From Limnohabitans sp. Rim11 (GTDB taxonomy: Bacteria > Pseudomonadota > Gammaproteobacteria > Burkholderiales > Burkholderiaceae_C), in the NCBI RefSeq assembly GCF_001269365.1, contig NZ_CXOM01000003.1, positions 248,001 through 312,000 on the forward strand: DNA of 64,000 bases. Direction: 5' to 3'. Below the pieces are notes generated by a model that saw only the letters and a list, made by a program, of their open reading frames with translations, did no database searches and was not told where the DNA came from. Each line of letters begins with the position of its first letter. Position 1 is the first letter of the stretch. A program made the translations under genes and the position numbers. Positions 1-9,508 of the stretch are shown here, piece after piece.

Positions 1-800
1 GTACGCAGTTTCAATGCATTGACAAAGGAGCGATACGACGCAGCCAGTCCCTGAACCGGCATGGCTTCAAAAGCCCTTGAAAACTGATTGGCAATAATCT
101 GTCTGTTTTCAAGCAAATAACCTAGGCCCGAGGGCGCTTGAGTTCGTTGAGACAAAAGCCACCAACAGCCATCAGGTCCCTTGACCAGATCGAAGGCCGC
201 CAAGTTAAGGTGCCGACCTCCCACAGGCGAGCTGCCCTGCATGGCATGCAAGTAACCCGAATGTCCTTGTACCAAGGCATAAGGCAACGCACCTTGCTTT
301 AAAAGGTGCTGCATGCCATACACATCAGACATGATGCCTTCGAGCAATCGCATTCGTTGCAATACACCCGATTGAATCTGTTGCCAATCTTGGCTGGACA
401 AAATGAGCGGCAACAAATCCAGTGACCAAGGCCGTTGCGGTTGATCGGCGTTGGCATAGACGTTGTAGGTCATGCCATTGTCCCGAACCTGCTTGGCCAT
501 GGTGTTGTGTCGCGCTGGCAAGCTTTGGATGCCCTCAGTGCCCAAGTGCGACAAAAACTCAGCCCAATGGGGCGTAACTTGTGTGCTTTGTAGAACCGCT
601 CCAAAGATAGAGTCGGTGCCTTCGCCGTTCAGGGCGCTGACGCCGCCTCGCATTTCATCCCAGTGCCCTGAGGGTGCCAGCCCAAGCACACGAAGCAAGT
701 CGCGCGTGGCCGCTGACTGTTGCACGTTCTCATTGGCAGAGCCCGAAGATTGCGTTTGAGATTGCACAGCGGAAGATGAGGGGTTGTTGTTAAATTCCAC
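1..800 (-). CDS. Circularly permuted ATP-grasp protein (COG2308 type), partial, N-terminal part
   Basis: About 266 codons are open from a GTG at 800 to the window edge; the C-terminus lies outside. The translation has the features of the circularly permuted ATP-grasp family (DUF404/DUF407): an N-terminal segment with RDLLRVLGLAPSGHWDEMRG, then PWSLDLLPLILSSQDWQ and VLQRMRLLEGIMSDVYG. This form is often fused to an alpha-E domain, which cannot be checked here. The GTG lies 18 nt after the stop of the upstream transglutaminase gene, so the two are probably co-transcribed. A weak GAGG lies about 15 nt before the GTG, so the start is uncertain. Members of this family are predicted, not proven, to form peptide bonds in peptide-tagging systems. 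The family call is fairly sure; the role is inference. Confidence 0.8.
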   Translation of the reverse strand, partial: MEFNNNPSSSAVQSQTQSSGSANENVQQSAATRDLLRVLGLAPSGHWDEMRGGVSALNGEGTDSIFGAVLQSTQVTPHWAEFLSHLGTEGIQSLPARHNTMAKQVRDNGMTYNVYANADQPQRPWSLDLLPLILSSQDWQQIQSGVLQRMRLLEGIMSDVYGMQHLLKQGALPYALVQGHSGYLHAMQGSSPVGGRHLNLAAFDLVKGPDGCWWLLSQRTQAPSGLGYLLENRQIIANQFSRAFEAMPVQGLAASYRSFVNALKLR

Positions 801-818
801 AATGCGTGAATTGTCGCC

Positions 819-3800
819 TCATCTGGGCTTGCGCAGGTCCAAAGTCCAAGGAAATTCTGGACTGGCCGCCAATTCGACATTGGCGGGCGGTATGGGCATG
901 CGGCCCGGTGTATGGCCCATTCTGAAGAAGCGGGCTAAGCGTCGGCTTTCTGCTTCATAGGCATTGACCGGCAAGCTGTCGTAATTTCGGCCACCGGGGT
1001 GTGCTACATGGTACTGCGCACCGCCGATGGATCGCTGCATCCAAGTGTCCAAAACGTCGAGGGTGAGCGGGGCATGAACGCCAATGCTAGGGTGCAGGGA
1101 GGAGGGCGGGTTCCATGCTTTGTAGCGCACGCTGGCCACATATTCGCCTGCTGTGCCGGTAGGTTGCAAGGGCAAGGCCTGACCGTTGACGGTGACGGTG
1201 TAACGACTGGGGTTCAAGCCTGTGACATGAACCTCTAGGCGTTCTAGTGACGAATCAACATATCTTGCAGTGCCGCCCGAGGTACTTTCCTCGCCCATGA
1301 CATGCCAGGGTTCGAGTGCATTGCGCAAAGTCACTTGAATGGCATCGACACAAAATTCACCCACTCTGGGGAATCTGAACTCGAAGTGTGGGGCAAACCA
1401 TGCTGGATCAAAGTGGAAACCTGCATCACCCAATTCGGTGAGCACGTCGTCAAAATCCATTTTGATGAATGTGGGCAACATGAAGCGATCGTGCAGCGTG
1501 GTGCCCCATCGAGTGACGGGTGCCGTGTAGTTGTCGTCCCAGAATCGGGCTACCAAAGCGCGAAGCAGTAACTGCTGAACTACGCTCATTCGAGCGTGAG
1601 GCGGCATTTCAAAAGCTCTTAACTCCAGCAAGCCCAAACGACCTGTCGATGAATCCGGTGAGTACATTTTGTCGATGCAAAACTCGCTGCGGTGCGTGTT
1701 GCCAGTCATGTCCACCAAGATGTTTCGAAGGCTGCGATCGACCAACCAAGGTGGCATGCTTTGTCCGTGAACTTGTCGATTGCGCGCAATTTCACGCAGC
1801 GCAATTTCTAGTTCATAGACCTGATCATTGCGCGCTTCGTCCACTCGCGGCGCTTGGCTGGTGGGCCCAATGAACATGCCACTGAAGAGGTAGCTCAGAC
1901 TAGGGTGGTTGTGCCAGTACAAAACTAGACTGGCTAACAATTCTGGACGCCGCAAGAAGGGGCTGTCTGCAGGTGTGGCACCGCCCATCACCACATGGTT
2001 GCCACCACCGGTTCCTGTGTGCCTGCCATCGGTCATGAATTTTTCAGCACTCAGTCGGGTTTCGAAAGCGGCTTGGTACAGAAATTCGGTGTGCTCAACC
2101 ACTTCACGCCAATTGCTGGCAGGGTGAATGTTGACCTCAATCACGCCAGGGTCGGGTGTGACTTGCAAGAGCTTGAGCCGTGGGTCTCTGGGCGGCGGAT
2201 ATCCTTCCAACACAATGGCGATGTTGAGTTGCTTGGCTGTGGCTTCTACGGCAGACAACAAATGGAGGTAATCGTCGACTTTGGCCAAGGGCGGCATGAA
2301 GACATACATCACGCCTTGCATGTCTTTGTCGCTTGCGGCATCTTTTCGTGGCACGGGCCCATTGGCACGTCGTGGGTCTCTGATTTCTACGCACAAAGCG
2401 GTTCGCACGGTGGAGGGATCAGACTTAAACCTGGCAGGTGCCTGCGCATGAGCGCTTTGACCCGGATACTGCATCGTTGGCGGCACTGCCGTCCGCTGAT
2501 GCGCACTTGGCAATGGCAATGGACCACGAGTTGCATAGGGATCTTGGTCAATTAAAACTTGACGATCGGTCGGTGCAGTCCAAGGCAGGGAGTCGAGTGG
2601 CAATCGCCAGCCCATGGCTGAATCGCCTGGCGTTAAATACAAGCGCTCATCTCGCACAAACCATTTGCCACTTTGCCATGATGTGTTATCCCCTGTGCTG
2701 CCTGATTCTTGCACTTGCAAGGGCAGTAGGTAGCCAACCTCTTGATCCAGACCTTGCGAAAAAACACGGTGCAAACGAGCGCGTTCCATTTCGTCGTCCA
2801 GCCTGGCATCAAAGGGGTCTACGTTGACAGGCAGACGCCGTTCACGCCACAAGTAATACCAAGTGTCTTCATAACCCGGTGTGATGTTTTCGGGTGATAC
2901 ACCTAATTGGTTTGCCAATGTGTTTAAAAACTTTTTGGCATCACTAGGGGTGTACTGATGTGACACGCGTTCATCTGCAAACAAGGATGTGTCTTGCCAG
3001 CAAGGTTGACCGTCTGCACGCCAATAAATGCTGAGGGCCCACCTTGGTAATTGTTCTCCCGGATACCACTTGCCTTGGCCAAAATGCAAGAAGCCGCCTG
3101 CGCCATATTGCGCGCGAAGCTTGTGAACCAGTTCAGTGGCCAAACCCCGTTTGGTGGGGCCTAATGCGTCGGTGTTCCATTCGGGCGCATCTCTGTTTTC
3201 GGTGGCTACAAAAGTGGGCTCGCCGCCCATGGTCAGTCGGACATCGCCTTCTAGCAATTGCGCGTCGACTTGATCGCCTAAAGCCAACACCTTGGCCCAT
3301 TGATCTTCGGAGTAAGGCTTCGTGACACGGGGAGATTCATAGATGCGCGTGATGGCCATTTCGTGACCGAACTCAACTTCGGCTTCGTCCATCAAACCCT
3401 CAATGGGCGCTGCACCTGAGGGTTGGGGTGTGCAAGCCAAAGGAATATGACCTTCACCGGCCAATAAACCAGAGGTGGGGTCGAGCCCAACCCAGCCAGC
3501 ACCTGGCAAATAAACTTCACACCATGCGTGTAAATCGGTGAAGTCAACTTCGGTGCCACTGGGGCCATCCAGCGATTTCACATCGGGCGTGAGTTGAATC
3601 AAATAGCCAGACACAAAGCGCGCAGCCAGGCCCATGTGCCGCATCAGTTGAACCAAAAGCCATGCTGAATCACGGCAAGAACCACTTTGCAATGCAAGTG
3701 TTTCGTCGGGCGTTTGAACACCGGGCTCCATCCGAATCAAGTAGTTGATGTCTTGGTAAACGCGTTGATTGATTTGCACCAAGAAGTCGATGGTTCTTTG

Positions 3801-4214
3801 ACGCTTTCTGTCTAAGCTGCTGAGGTATTTTTTAAACAGCGGGGTGCGCGGTAGTTTGTCCAAGTAAGCGGCGAGTTCTTCTTTGAGTTCTGGCGCGTAG
3901 GTTAGAGGGACATGCTCGGCACTGGGTTCTAAGAAGAAGTCAAAGGGATTGAAGACGGCCATTTCAGTGACCAAATCGACAGTCACTTTGAATTCGGTGG
4001 TTTTATGGGGAAATACCAAACGAGCCTGGTAATTGGCAAAAGGGTCTTGCTGCCAGTTGATGAAATGATCAGAAGGCTCTACGCGAAGGCTGTACGACAA
4101 AATTCTGCTGCGGCTGTGCGGTGCTGGACGCAGGCGTATAACTTGGGGGCCCAGTTGAACAGGCCGATCGTATTTGTAATGTGTAACGTGATGCAGTGCA
4201 ACGTGAATAGACAT
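819..4214 (-). CDS. Transglutaminase-like / DUF2126 protein
   Basis: A large protein of 1131 aa from the ATG at 4214, or 1141 aa from 4244. The family begins with a pattern like MSIHVALHHVTHYKYDRP, so 4214 is preferred; neither start has a clear Shine-Dalgarno sequence. The transglutaminase-like fold carries a Cys-His-Asp triad, seen as GSCRDSAW near residue 180, DLHAWCEVY near 229 and GLDPTSG near 245. From about residue 320 the DUF2126 region follows (RLTMGGEPTFVA, FGQGKWYPGEQLPRW) and fills the remaining two thirds. It lies directly upstream of a circularly permuted ATP-grasp gene on the same strand and is divergent from comEC. Comparative genomics links this family to alpha-E and ATP-grasp genes in a predicted peptide-modification system. 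Peptidase or transamidase chemistry is inferred from the triad. Confidence 0.88.
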   Translation of the reverse strand: MSIHVALHHVTHYKYDRPVQLGPQVIRLRPAPHSRSRILSYSLRVEPSDHFINWQQDPFANYQARLVFPHKTTEFKVTVDLVTEMAVFNPFDFFLEPSAEHVPLTYAPELKEELAAYLDKLPRTPLFKKYLSSLDRKRQRTIDFLVQINQRVYQDINYLIRMEPGVQTPDETLALQSGSCRDSAWLLVQLMRHMGLAARFVSGYLIQLTPDVKSLDGPSGTEVDFTDLHAWCEVYLPGAGWVGLDPTSGLLAGEGHIPLACTPQPSGAAPIEGLMDEAEVEFGHEMAITRIYESPRVTKPYSEDQWAKVLALGDQVDAQLLEGDVRLTMGGEPTFVATENRDAPEWNTDALGPTKRGLATELVHKLRAQYGAGGFLHFGQGKWYPGEQLPRWALSIYWRADGQPCWQDTSLFADERVSHQYTPSDAKKFLNTLANQLGVSPENITPGYEDTWYYLWRERRLPVNVDPFDARLDDEMERARLHRVFSQGLDQEVGYLLPLQVQESGSTGDNTSWQSGKWFVRDERLYLTPGDSAMGWRLPLDSLPWTAPTDRQVLIDQDPYATRGPLPLPSAHQRTAVPPTMQYPGQSAHAQAPARFKSDPSTVRTALCVEIRDPRRANGPVPRKDAASDKDMQGVMYVFMPPLAKVDDYLHLLSAVEATAKQLNIAIVLEGYPPPRDPRLKLLQVTPDPGVIEVNIHPASNWREVVEHTEFLYQAAFETRLSAEKFMTDGRHTGTGGGNHVVMGGATPADSPFLRRPELLASLVLYWHNHPSLSYLFSGMFIGPTSQAPRVDEARNDQVYELEIALREIARNRQVHGQSMPPWLVDRSLRNILVDMTGNTHRSEFCIDKMYSPDSSTGRLGLLELRAFEMPPHARMSVVQQLLLRALVARFWDDNYTAPVTRWGTTLHDRFMLPTFIKMDFDDVLTELGDAGFHFDPAWFAPHFEFRFPRVGEFCVDAIQVTLRNALEPWHVMGEESTSGGTARYVDSSLERLEVHVTGLNPSRYTVTVNGQALPLQPTGTAGEYVASVRYKAWNPPSSLHPSIGVHAPLTLDVLDTWMQRSIGGAQYHVAHPGGRNYDSLPVNAYEAESRRLARFFRMGHTPGRMPIPPANVELAASPEFPWTLDLRKPR

Positions 4215-4313
4215 AAATGCAAGTAAGCGCAACAGCGGCTGCATCGACAGAGCAGCTTGGGCTCCCTAAACTAGCAAAAGCCGCGCCATGGTGGGCACAT
4301 CGAAAGGCTCAAC

Positions 4314-6881
4314 ATGTTGAAATTGGCGCCCAGCTTGGCGATGGGCTGGATTTTGGGCACTGCGCTTCAACTCCAACAAGAAGACATTTGGACCGTGCAG
4401 CGCATCACTGCAAGTTCGCTGTTCGGTCTTGCACTTTTAGTGTGCGCTTGGGCGCTGTCTACATTGGGCCAAACCCAGCCATTTCTTTGGGGAAACAAGC
4501 CAGAGCTTTTCAAAGGTCTTCAGCACTTGGCTTTGTTTGTGGCCTCAATGGCCTTGGCTTTGTCGTTCATCAATGTCAGGTGCTTACTGCAGGATCATCG
4601 ACAACTAGTGCGTGACATTGAAGGGCAGGACATCAGTCTCACAGGGGTCGTTGCGTCGCTGCCTGTTCAAAGCGCAATGGGTGTGCGCTTTAAATTTCAA
4701 ATTCAATCAGCTCGCCATGTGGATTCCCACAGGGCAGTTGATTTGCCCGCAGATGTGGACCTCAATTGGTACGACCGGGAGAGCGGCAGCATGGGGGAGT
4801 CACGGGCTTGGGCCGATCTCAATCCGGGTGGCACGTGGCAATTTGTTGTGCGATTCAAGGTGCCGCATGGCCTTCGCAATCCTGGTGGTTTTGATGAAGA
4901 GCTGTGGTTGTGGGAAAACGGTGTCATGGCCACTGGCACCATCAGGGTTGGCAAACGCGATACAGCGCCCCAAAAGCTCAGCGCTTCATGGCGTTTTCCT
5001 ATGGCGCAAGCGAGGCAATACACGCGTTCTCAAATTGCCTTGACCTTGTCCTCAGACGGCCATGCATCTCAGACGCATGGTGGGGTGATTGCCGCTTTGG
5101 TGATGGGCGATCAAGGCGCGATCAGCAGTGCAGATTGGGATCTCTTTAGGGCCACAGGTGTTGCTCATCTCATGAGCATTTCGGGTTTGCACATTACCTT
5201 GCTGGCCTGGCTTTTTGCCAAAGCACTAGGGGGCCTATGGCGATGGTCTGCCACTGCGGGCAGTGACTTGTGTTTGCGTTGGCCTACGCCGGTAGTGGCT
5301 GCATGGGGTGGTGCCATCCTTGCAACACTCTATGCCTTCTTTGCGGGTTGGGGTTTGCCGGCGCAACGAACCATCGTCATGTTGTGGGTGCTTGTCCTTG
5401 TACAAAACTTGGGCTTGCGTTGGCCGCGTCTGTGGACATGGGTTCTGGCGTTTTGGGTCATTGTCATTTGGGACCCATGGGCTTTGATGCAAGCAGGCTT
5501 TTGGTTAAGTTTTGTAGCGGTGGGGGCGCTCATGTTGGGCGGTTCTGACTACAACTCGGAGCGCACCAAAATGAGATCAAAAAGCCCTGAATTGGTGCAA
5601 GAAAGTGGCTTGAAGCGTTTACGCCTCAATATGGGTAAGTCAATCTGGCAAGGATTTGTTGGCTTGGCCAAGGAGCAGTGGATCGTCATGTTGGCTCTGA
5701 CACCCTTGTCTGTTTTGTTTTTTGGCCAGGTGTCTTTGGTGGGGTTGCTGACCAATTTTGTGGCCATTCCCTGGGTGACTTGGATCGTCACCCCTTTGGC
5801 CATGTTGGGCATGCTTTATTCACCCTTTTGGCAATGGGCATTGCTGGCGCTGGAACCCCTCATGTCTTTGCTTGAATTGCTTCGACAGGTGCCTGTTGGC
5901 GTATGGGTCATGCCAGTTCCACCGGCACTGATGGCGGCCATGGCGCTAGGTGGTGGGCTGCTACTGATTCAGGCTTGGCCATGGGTATTGCGTTGCTGGG
6001 GTCTTTTGCTGATGTTGCCTGCTTTTTTGTGGCAAGACCCCAGACCGCCAGAGGGGCACTTTGATTTGTGGTTTGCCGACGTGGGTCAGGGCAATGCAGT
6101 CATTTTGAGAACTGCGCACCATGCATTGTTGTACGACACTGGCCCCCAATATTCTGAAAATTCAGACGCTGGGCAAAGAGTCTTGGTGCCGCTGATGTCT
6201 CGACTGGGCATTCAACTCGACCGCCTTATATTGAGTCATCGCGATTCAGACCATACAGGCGGTGCCGCTGCAGTCTTGGCGGCCCACACCAAAGCGTCGG
6301 TGTGGGCTTCCTTAGAAGAGGGGCACACGCTTACAAAAATACGCCCTGTGAACGCTTGTTTGGCGGGGCAAAAATGGATTTGGGATGGTGTGCAGTTTGA
6401 ATTTCTGCATCCGACGCGGGCAGATTACGATGCCCAAGCCTCCTCAAACGCGATCAGCTGCGTCTTGAGAATTGATGCCAATCAAGGCGCCACAACCTTC
6501 AACAAGGACGCAGAGAAAGGATTCGGCAAGGCCAGTGCGCTGTTGGTCGGCGACATCGAAGCGCCGCAAGAATTGGCATTGTTGCAGCGGGCAGCACTGC
6601 ACCCCGTCGATGTGCTGTTGGTACCGCATCATGGCAGCCAAACCTCCTCAACACCTTCGTTCATTAGCTCGCTAAAGCCACAGTGGGCGGTGGTTCAAGC
6701 GGGTTATCGCAATCGGTACGGACACCCTGCAGCGCCTGTGCTGGCACGTTACCAAGCGCTAGATGTTGAGCTGGTATCAACGCCCGATTGTGGTGCTGCC
6801 CATTGGCAAAGTAGTCTGCCTCAGACGCTTGAGTGTGAACGGACTCAGAACAAACGGTATTGGCATTACCTAAGGCCTTAA
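4314..6881 (+). CDS. comEC: DNA internalization competence protein ComEC/Rec2
   Basis: 855 aa, full family length. Three family parts are seen in order: an N-terminal DUF4131-type segment with several hydrophobic helices (to about residue 215), the multi-spanning Competence domain with the hallmark GVAHLMSISGLHITLLAW (near 280), and a C-terminal metallo-beta-lactamase-like domain. The last carries DVGQGNA, the metal motif LSHRDSDHTGG and LLVPHHGSQ. The protein forms the inner-membrane channel that takes up single-stranded DNA during natural transformation. An AAGG lies about 6 nt before the ATG. No comEA or other competence gene is nearby. It sits between the two arms of the ATP-grasp/transglutaminase locus, and the downstream ATP-grasp gene begins only 79 nt after its stop. 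Confidence 0.93.
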   Translation: MLKLAPSLAMGWILGTALQLQQEDIWTVQRITASSLFGLALLVCAWALSTLGQTQPFLWGNKPELFKGLQHLALFVASMALALSFINVRCLLQDHRQLVRDIEGQDISLTGVVASLPVQSAMGVRFKFQIQSARHVDSHRAVDLPADVDLNWYDRESGSMGESRAWADLNPGGTWQFVVRFKVPHGLRNPGGFDEELWLWENGVMATGTIRVGKRDTAPQKLSASWRFPMAQARQYTRSQIALTLSSDGHASQTHGGVIAALVMGDQGAISSADWDLFRATGVAHLMSISGLHITLLAWLFAKALGGLWRWSATAGSDLCLRWPTPVVAAWGGAILATLYAFFAGWGLPAQRTIVMLWVLVLVQNLGLRWPRLWTWVLAFWVIVIWDPWALMQAGFWLSFVAVGALMLGGSDYNSERTKMRSKSPELVQESGLKRLRLNMGKSIWQGFVGLAKEQWIVMLALTPLSVLFFGQVSLVGLLTNFVAIPWVTWIVTPLAMLGMLYSPFWQWALLALEPLMSLLELLRQVPVGVWVMPVPPALMAAMALGGGLLLIQAWPWVLRCWGLLLMLPAFLWQDPRPPEGHFDLWFADVGQGNAVILRTAHHALLYDTGPQYSENSDAGQRVLVPLMSRLGIQLDRLILSHRDSDHTGGAAAVLAAHTKASVWASLEEGHTLTKIRPVNACLAGQKWIWDGVQFEFLHPTRADYDAQASSNAISCVLRIDANQGATTFNKDAEKGFGKASALLVGDIEAPQELALLQRAALHPVDVLLVPHHGSQTSSTPSFISSLKPQWAVVQAGYRNRYGHPAAPVLARYQALDVELVSTPDCGAAHWQSSLPQTLECERTQNKRYWHYLRP

Positions 6882-6960
6882 GCCTTAAGATAGGCGTTGC
6901 TTGACCAGACTGCATTTGCGGGTATGCATCTTGCTTTTCAAAGCCTAGGAGTGATGTCAG

Positions 6961-8412
6961 ATGCAGAGATTTGATGAGATGTACAGTCAGGCAACGGCCA
7001 CCACGCCGGGTAGTCCTGTTCGGGCCCACTACAAAGCCTATGCCGATTGGTTAGCGGGTCAAAGTGAGCAAGTCATGCTTGCGCGCCGTGAAGAAGCTGA
7101 AATGATTTTCAGACGTGTCGGCATTACATTTGCGGTCTACGGCGACAAAGACGAGTCGGGCTCTGGTACCGAGCGACTCATTCCTTTTGACCTGATCCCT
7201 CGCATTATTCCGGCCAACGAGTGGCAAAGCATGGAGCGTGGTTTGGTGCAACGCGTCACTGCACTCAACCGTTTCATTCACGACGTCTACCACGATCAAG
7301 AAATTATCAAAGCAGGCCTGATACCTGAAGAGCAAATTTTGAGGAATGCACAATTCCGACCCGAGATGATGGGTGTGGATGTGCCGCATCAAATTTATTC
7401 GCACATTAGCGGGATTGACATTGTTCGTGCGCCTAACGCGCAGGGCGAGGGCGAGTACTACGTTCTAGAAGACAACCTGCGGGTTCCCAGCGGTGTGAGC
7501 TACATGCTTGAAGACCGCAAGATGATGATGCGTCTGTTTCCAGACTTGTTCAATCGCCATCGCGTTGCACCTGTTGCCCATTACCCAGACTTATTGCTTG
7601 AAACTCTGAGGGCTTCTAGTCCTGCCTCCTCGGCTGAGCCCACGGTGGTGGTGCTAACGCCCGGCATGTACAACAGTGCCTACTTTGAACATGCTTTTTT
7701 GGCGCAGCAAATGGGCGTGGAGTTGGTGGAAGGTCAGGACTTATTTGTTAAAGACCAGTTTGTCTACATGCGAACCACCCGAGGGCCTAAGCGAGTGGAC
7801 GTGATCTATCGCCGTGTCGACGATGACTTCTTAGACCCCAAGGTATTTCGACCCAACTCAACGCTGGGTTGTGCAGGTTTGATGGATGCCTACCGCGCTG
7901 GCAATGTGGCCATTTGCAACGCGGTTGGCACAGGGGTGGCAGACGACAAATCTATCTATCCCTATGTGCCTCAGATGATTGAGTTTTATTTGGGTGAAAA
8001 GCCTATTTTGAAAAACGTGCCCACTTACATGTGCCGAAAGTCTGATGATTTGGCTTACACATTGGCCAACTTGAAAGACTTGGTGGTCAAAGAAGTTCAT
8101 GGTGCTGGGGGTTATGGCATGTTGGTAGGACCCGCATCAACCCATGCAGAAATTGAAGACTTCAGAAAAGCATTGGTTGCCAATCCTTCGGGCTACATTG
8201 CGCAGCCTACTTTGAGTTTGTCGAGTTGCCCTACCTATGTTGAAAGTGGTGTGGCGCCGCGTCACATTGATTTGCGTCCCTTTGTTCTGAGTGGCAGAAC
8301 GGTGCAGATGGTGCCGGGTGGCTTAACGCGAGTGGCTTTGAAAGAGGGCTCGCTGGTGGTGAACTCATCGCAAGGTGGTGGTACCAAAGACACATGGATT
8401 TTGCAGTCGTAA
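6961..8412 (+). CDS. Circularly permuted type 2 ATP-grasp protein (DUF404/DUF407)
   Basis: 483 aa, usual for the stand-alone COG2308 family. Typical segments are seen: an N-terminal AHYKAYADWL, the RLIPFDLIPRIIPANEW region, GEYYVLEDNLRVPSGVSYM, VVVLTPGMYNSAYFEHAFLA and a C-terminal SQGGGTKDTWIL. An AGGAG lies 9 nt before the ATG, giving a confident start. The next gene, an alpha-E protein, begins 63 nt downstream; the pair is a recurrent operon in proteobacteria. Structural studies and comparative genomics place these proteins among ATP-dependent carboxylate-amine ligases; a predicted role is making or attaching short peptides. The substrate is unknown. Family sure, function inferred. Confidence 0.92.
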   Translation: MQRFDEMYSQATATTPGSPVRAHYKAYADWLAGQSEQVMLARREEAEMIFRRVGITFAVYGDKDESGSGTERLIPFDLIPRIIPANEWQSMERGLVQRVTALNRFIHDVYHDQEIIKAGLIPEEQILRNAQFRPEMMGVDVPHQIYSHISGIDIVRAPNAQGEGEYYVLEDNLRVPSGVSYMLEDRKMMMRLFPDLFNRHRVAPVAHYPDLLLETLRASSPASSAEPTVVVLTPGMYNSAYFEHAFLAQQMGVELVEGQDLFVKDQFVYMRTTRGPKRVDVIYRRVDDDFLDPKVFRPNSTLGCAGLMDAYRAGNVAICNAVGTGVADDKSIYPYVPQMIEFYLGEKPILKNVPTYMCRKSDDLAYTLANLKDLVVKEVHGAGGYGMLVGPASTHAEIEDFRKALVANPSGYIAQPTLSLSSCPTYVESGVAPRHIDLRPFVLSGRTVQMVPGGLTRVALKEGSLVVNSSQGGGTKDTWILQS

Positions 8413-8475
8413 GTCAGCACGATGCACTTTCTAAGCCACTTCTAAGAGCCCCCCTCAGTATTTGAAAGAACAAGC

Positions 8476-9495
8476 ATGCTAAGCCGAACCGCCGATCATT
8501 TATTTTGGATGTCACGCTACACAGAGCGCGCTGAAAACACGGCGCGCATGTTGAATGTGAGTTATGAAACCTCGCTCTTGCCACAATCTAGTGCCACCGT
8601 TCAATCGGGTTGGGAAGGGCTGCTGTCAATCAGTGAACTTTTGCCGGCCTACACAAAAATGCATGGCGACGTCAAAGCGCACAACGTGATGCAGTTCATG
8701 GTGATGGACCCCAACAACCCGTCGTCCATCATTTCCTGTTTGCGTGCGGCCAGAGAAAATGCCCGCGCTGTGCGTGGTGCGCTGACCACCGAAGTTTGGG
8801 AGACACAAAATCAAACTTGGTTGGAAGTCAATCGCATGATTCGCTCCGGTGAGTTTGAAGCCGATCCAGGTAAGTTTTTTGAGTGGGTTAAATTTAGATC
8901 GCACCTGTCTCGCGGTGTCACGGTTGGCACTATGCTCATGGACGAGTCCCTGCACTTCATGCGCTTGGGAACCTTTCTAGAACGTGCTGACAATACAGCG
9001 CGTTTGGTCGATGTGAAGTTTCATGCAGTTCAAAATGATCGATTTGGTGCATTGCCCTTGGAGGCCAGCTTGGTCCAGCAAATGCAATCGCAAACCATGG
9101 CAGTCGATTCGCCCTTGGACGTGTCACAAGAGTTTGATTTTTATCACTGGAGCGCCATTCTCAGAAGCGTCAGTGGTTTTGAAATTTACCGCAAGGTTTA
9201 CCGCGATGTGATTCGCCCCGATCGAGTGGCTGAATTATTGATCTTGCGCCCCGACATGCCGCGCTCTTTGCATGCCAGTCTGAACGAAGTGGTCAATAAC
9301 CTTCAAGCAGTGACGGACAATCCTCAAAGCGAGACCGTGCGCCATGCGGGCAAATTGCGAGCAGATCTGGCCTATGGCCGCATTGATGAAATTTTGGCTA
9401 CGGGTTTGCATGCCTATTTGACCCAGTTCCTAGAGCGCGTCAATGTTTTGGGCGGTAGAATCAGCCGAGAATTTTTGATGCCCCAAGCATCTTGA
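8476..9495 (+). CDS. Alpha-E domain protein (DUF403)
   Basis: 339 aa, full length for the helical alpha-E family (COG2307). It opens with MLSRTADHLFWMSRYTERAENTAR, shown here in part, which is the family signature; a related segment, RLGTFLERADNTARLVD, recurs in the middle, and the C-terminus has the usual TQFLERVNVLGGRISREF pattern. The family is all-helical and has no assigned catalytic residues. It is nearly always next to circularly permuted ATP-grasp genes, as here. It is predicted to be a structural or substrate-binding partner in peptide synthesis or tagging. The gene converges with an SDR gene 13 nt away, which ends the locus on this side. No Anbu-type peptidase gene was found nearby. 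Confidence 0.92.
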   Translation: MLSRTADHLFWMSRYTERAENTARMLNVSYETSLLPQSSATVQSGWEGLLSISELLPAYTKMHGDVKAHNVMQFMVMDPNNPSSIISCLRAARENARAVRGALTTEVWETQNQTWLEVNRMIRSGEFEADPGKFFEWVKFRSHLSRGVTVGTMLMDESLHFMRLGTFLERADNTARLVDVKFHAVQNDRFGALPLEASLVQQMQSQTMAVDSPLDVSQEFDFYHWSAILRSVSGFEIYRKVYRDVIRPDRVAELLILRPDMPRSLHASLNEVVNNLQAVTDNPQSETVRHAGKLRADLAYGRIDEILATGLHAYLTQFLERVNVLGGRISREFLMPQAS

Positions 9496-9508
9496 AGTTT
9501 GGGTGCCC

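Noticed and set aside
1302-2555. Plus-strand open frames inside the transglutaminase gene
   Set aside because: They lie wholly inside a firmly identified minus-strand gene and show no family features.
4217-4615. Open frame overlapping the start of comEC
   Set aside because: It runs through the divergent promoter and into comEC in another frame, with no recognisable protein features.
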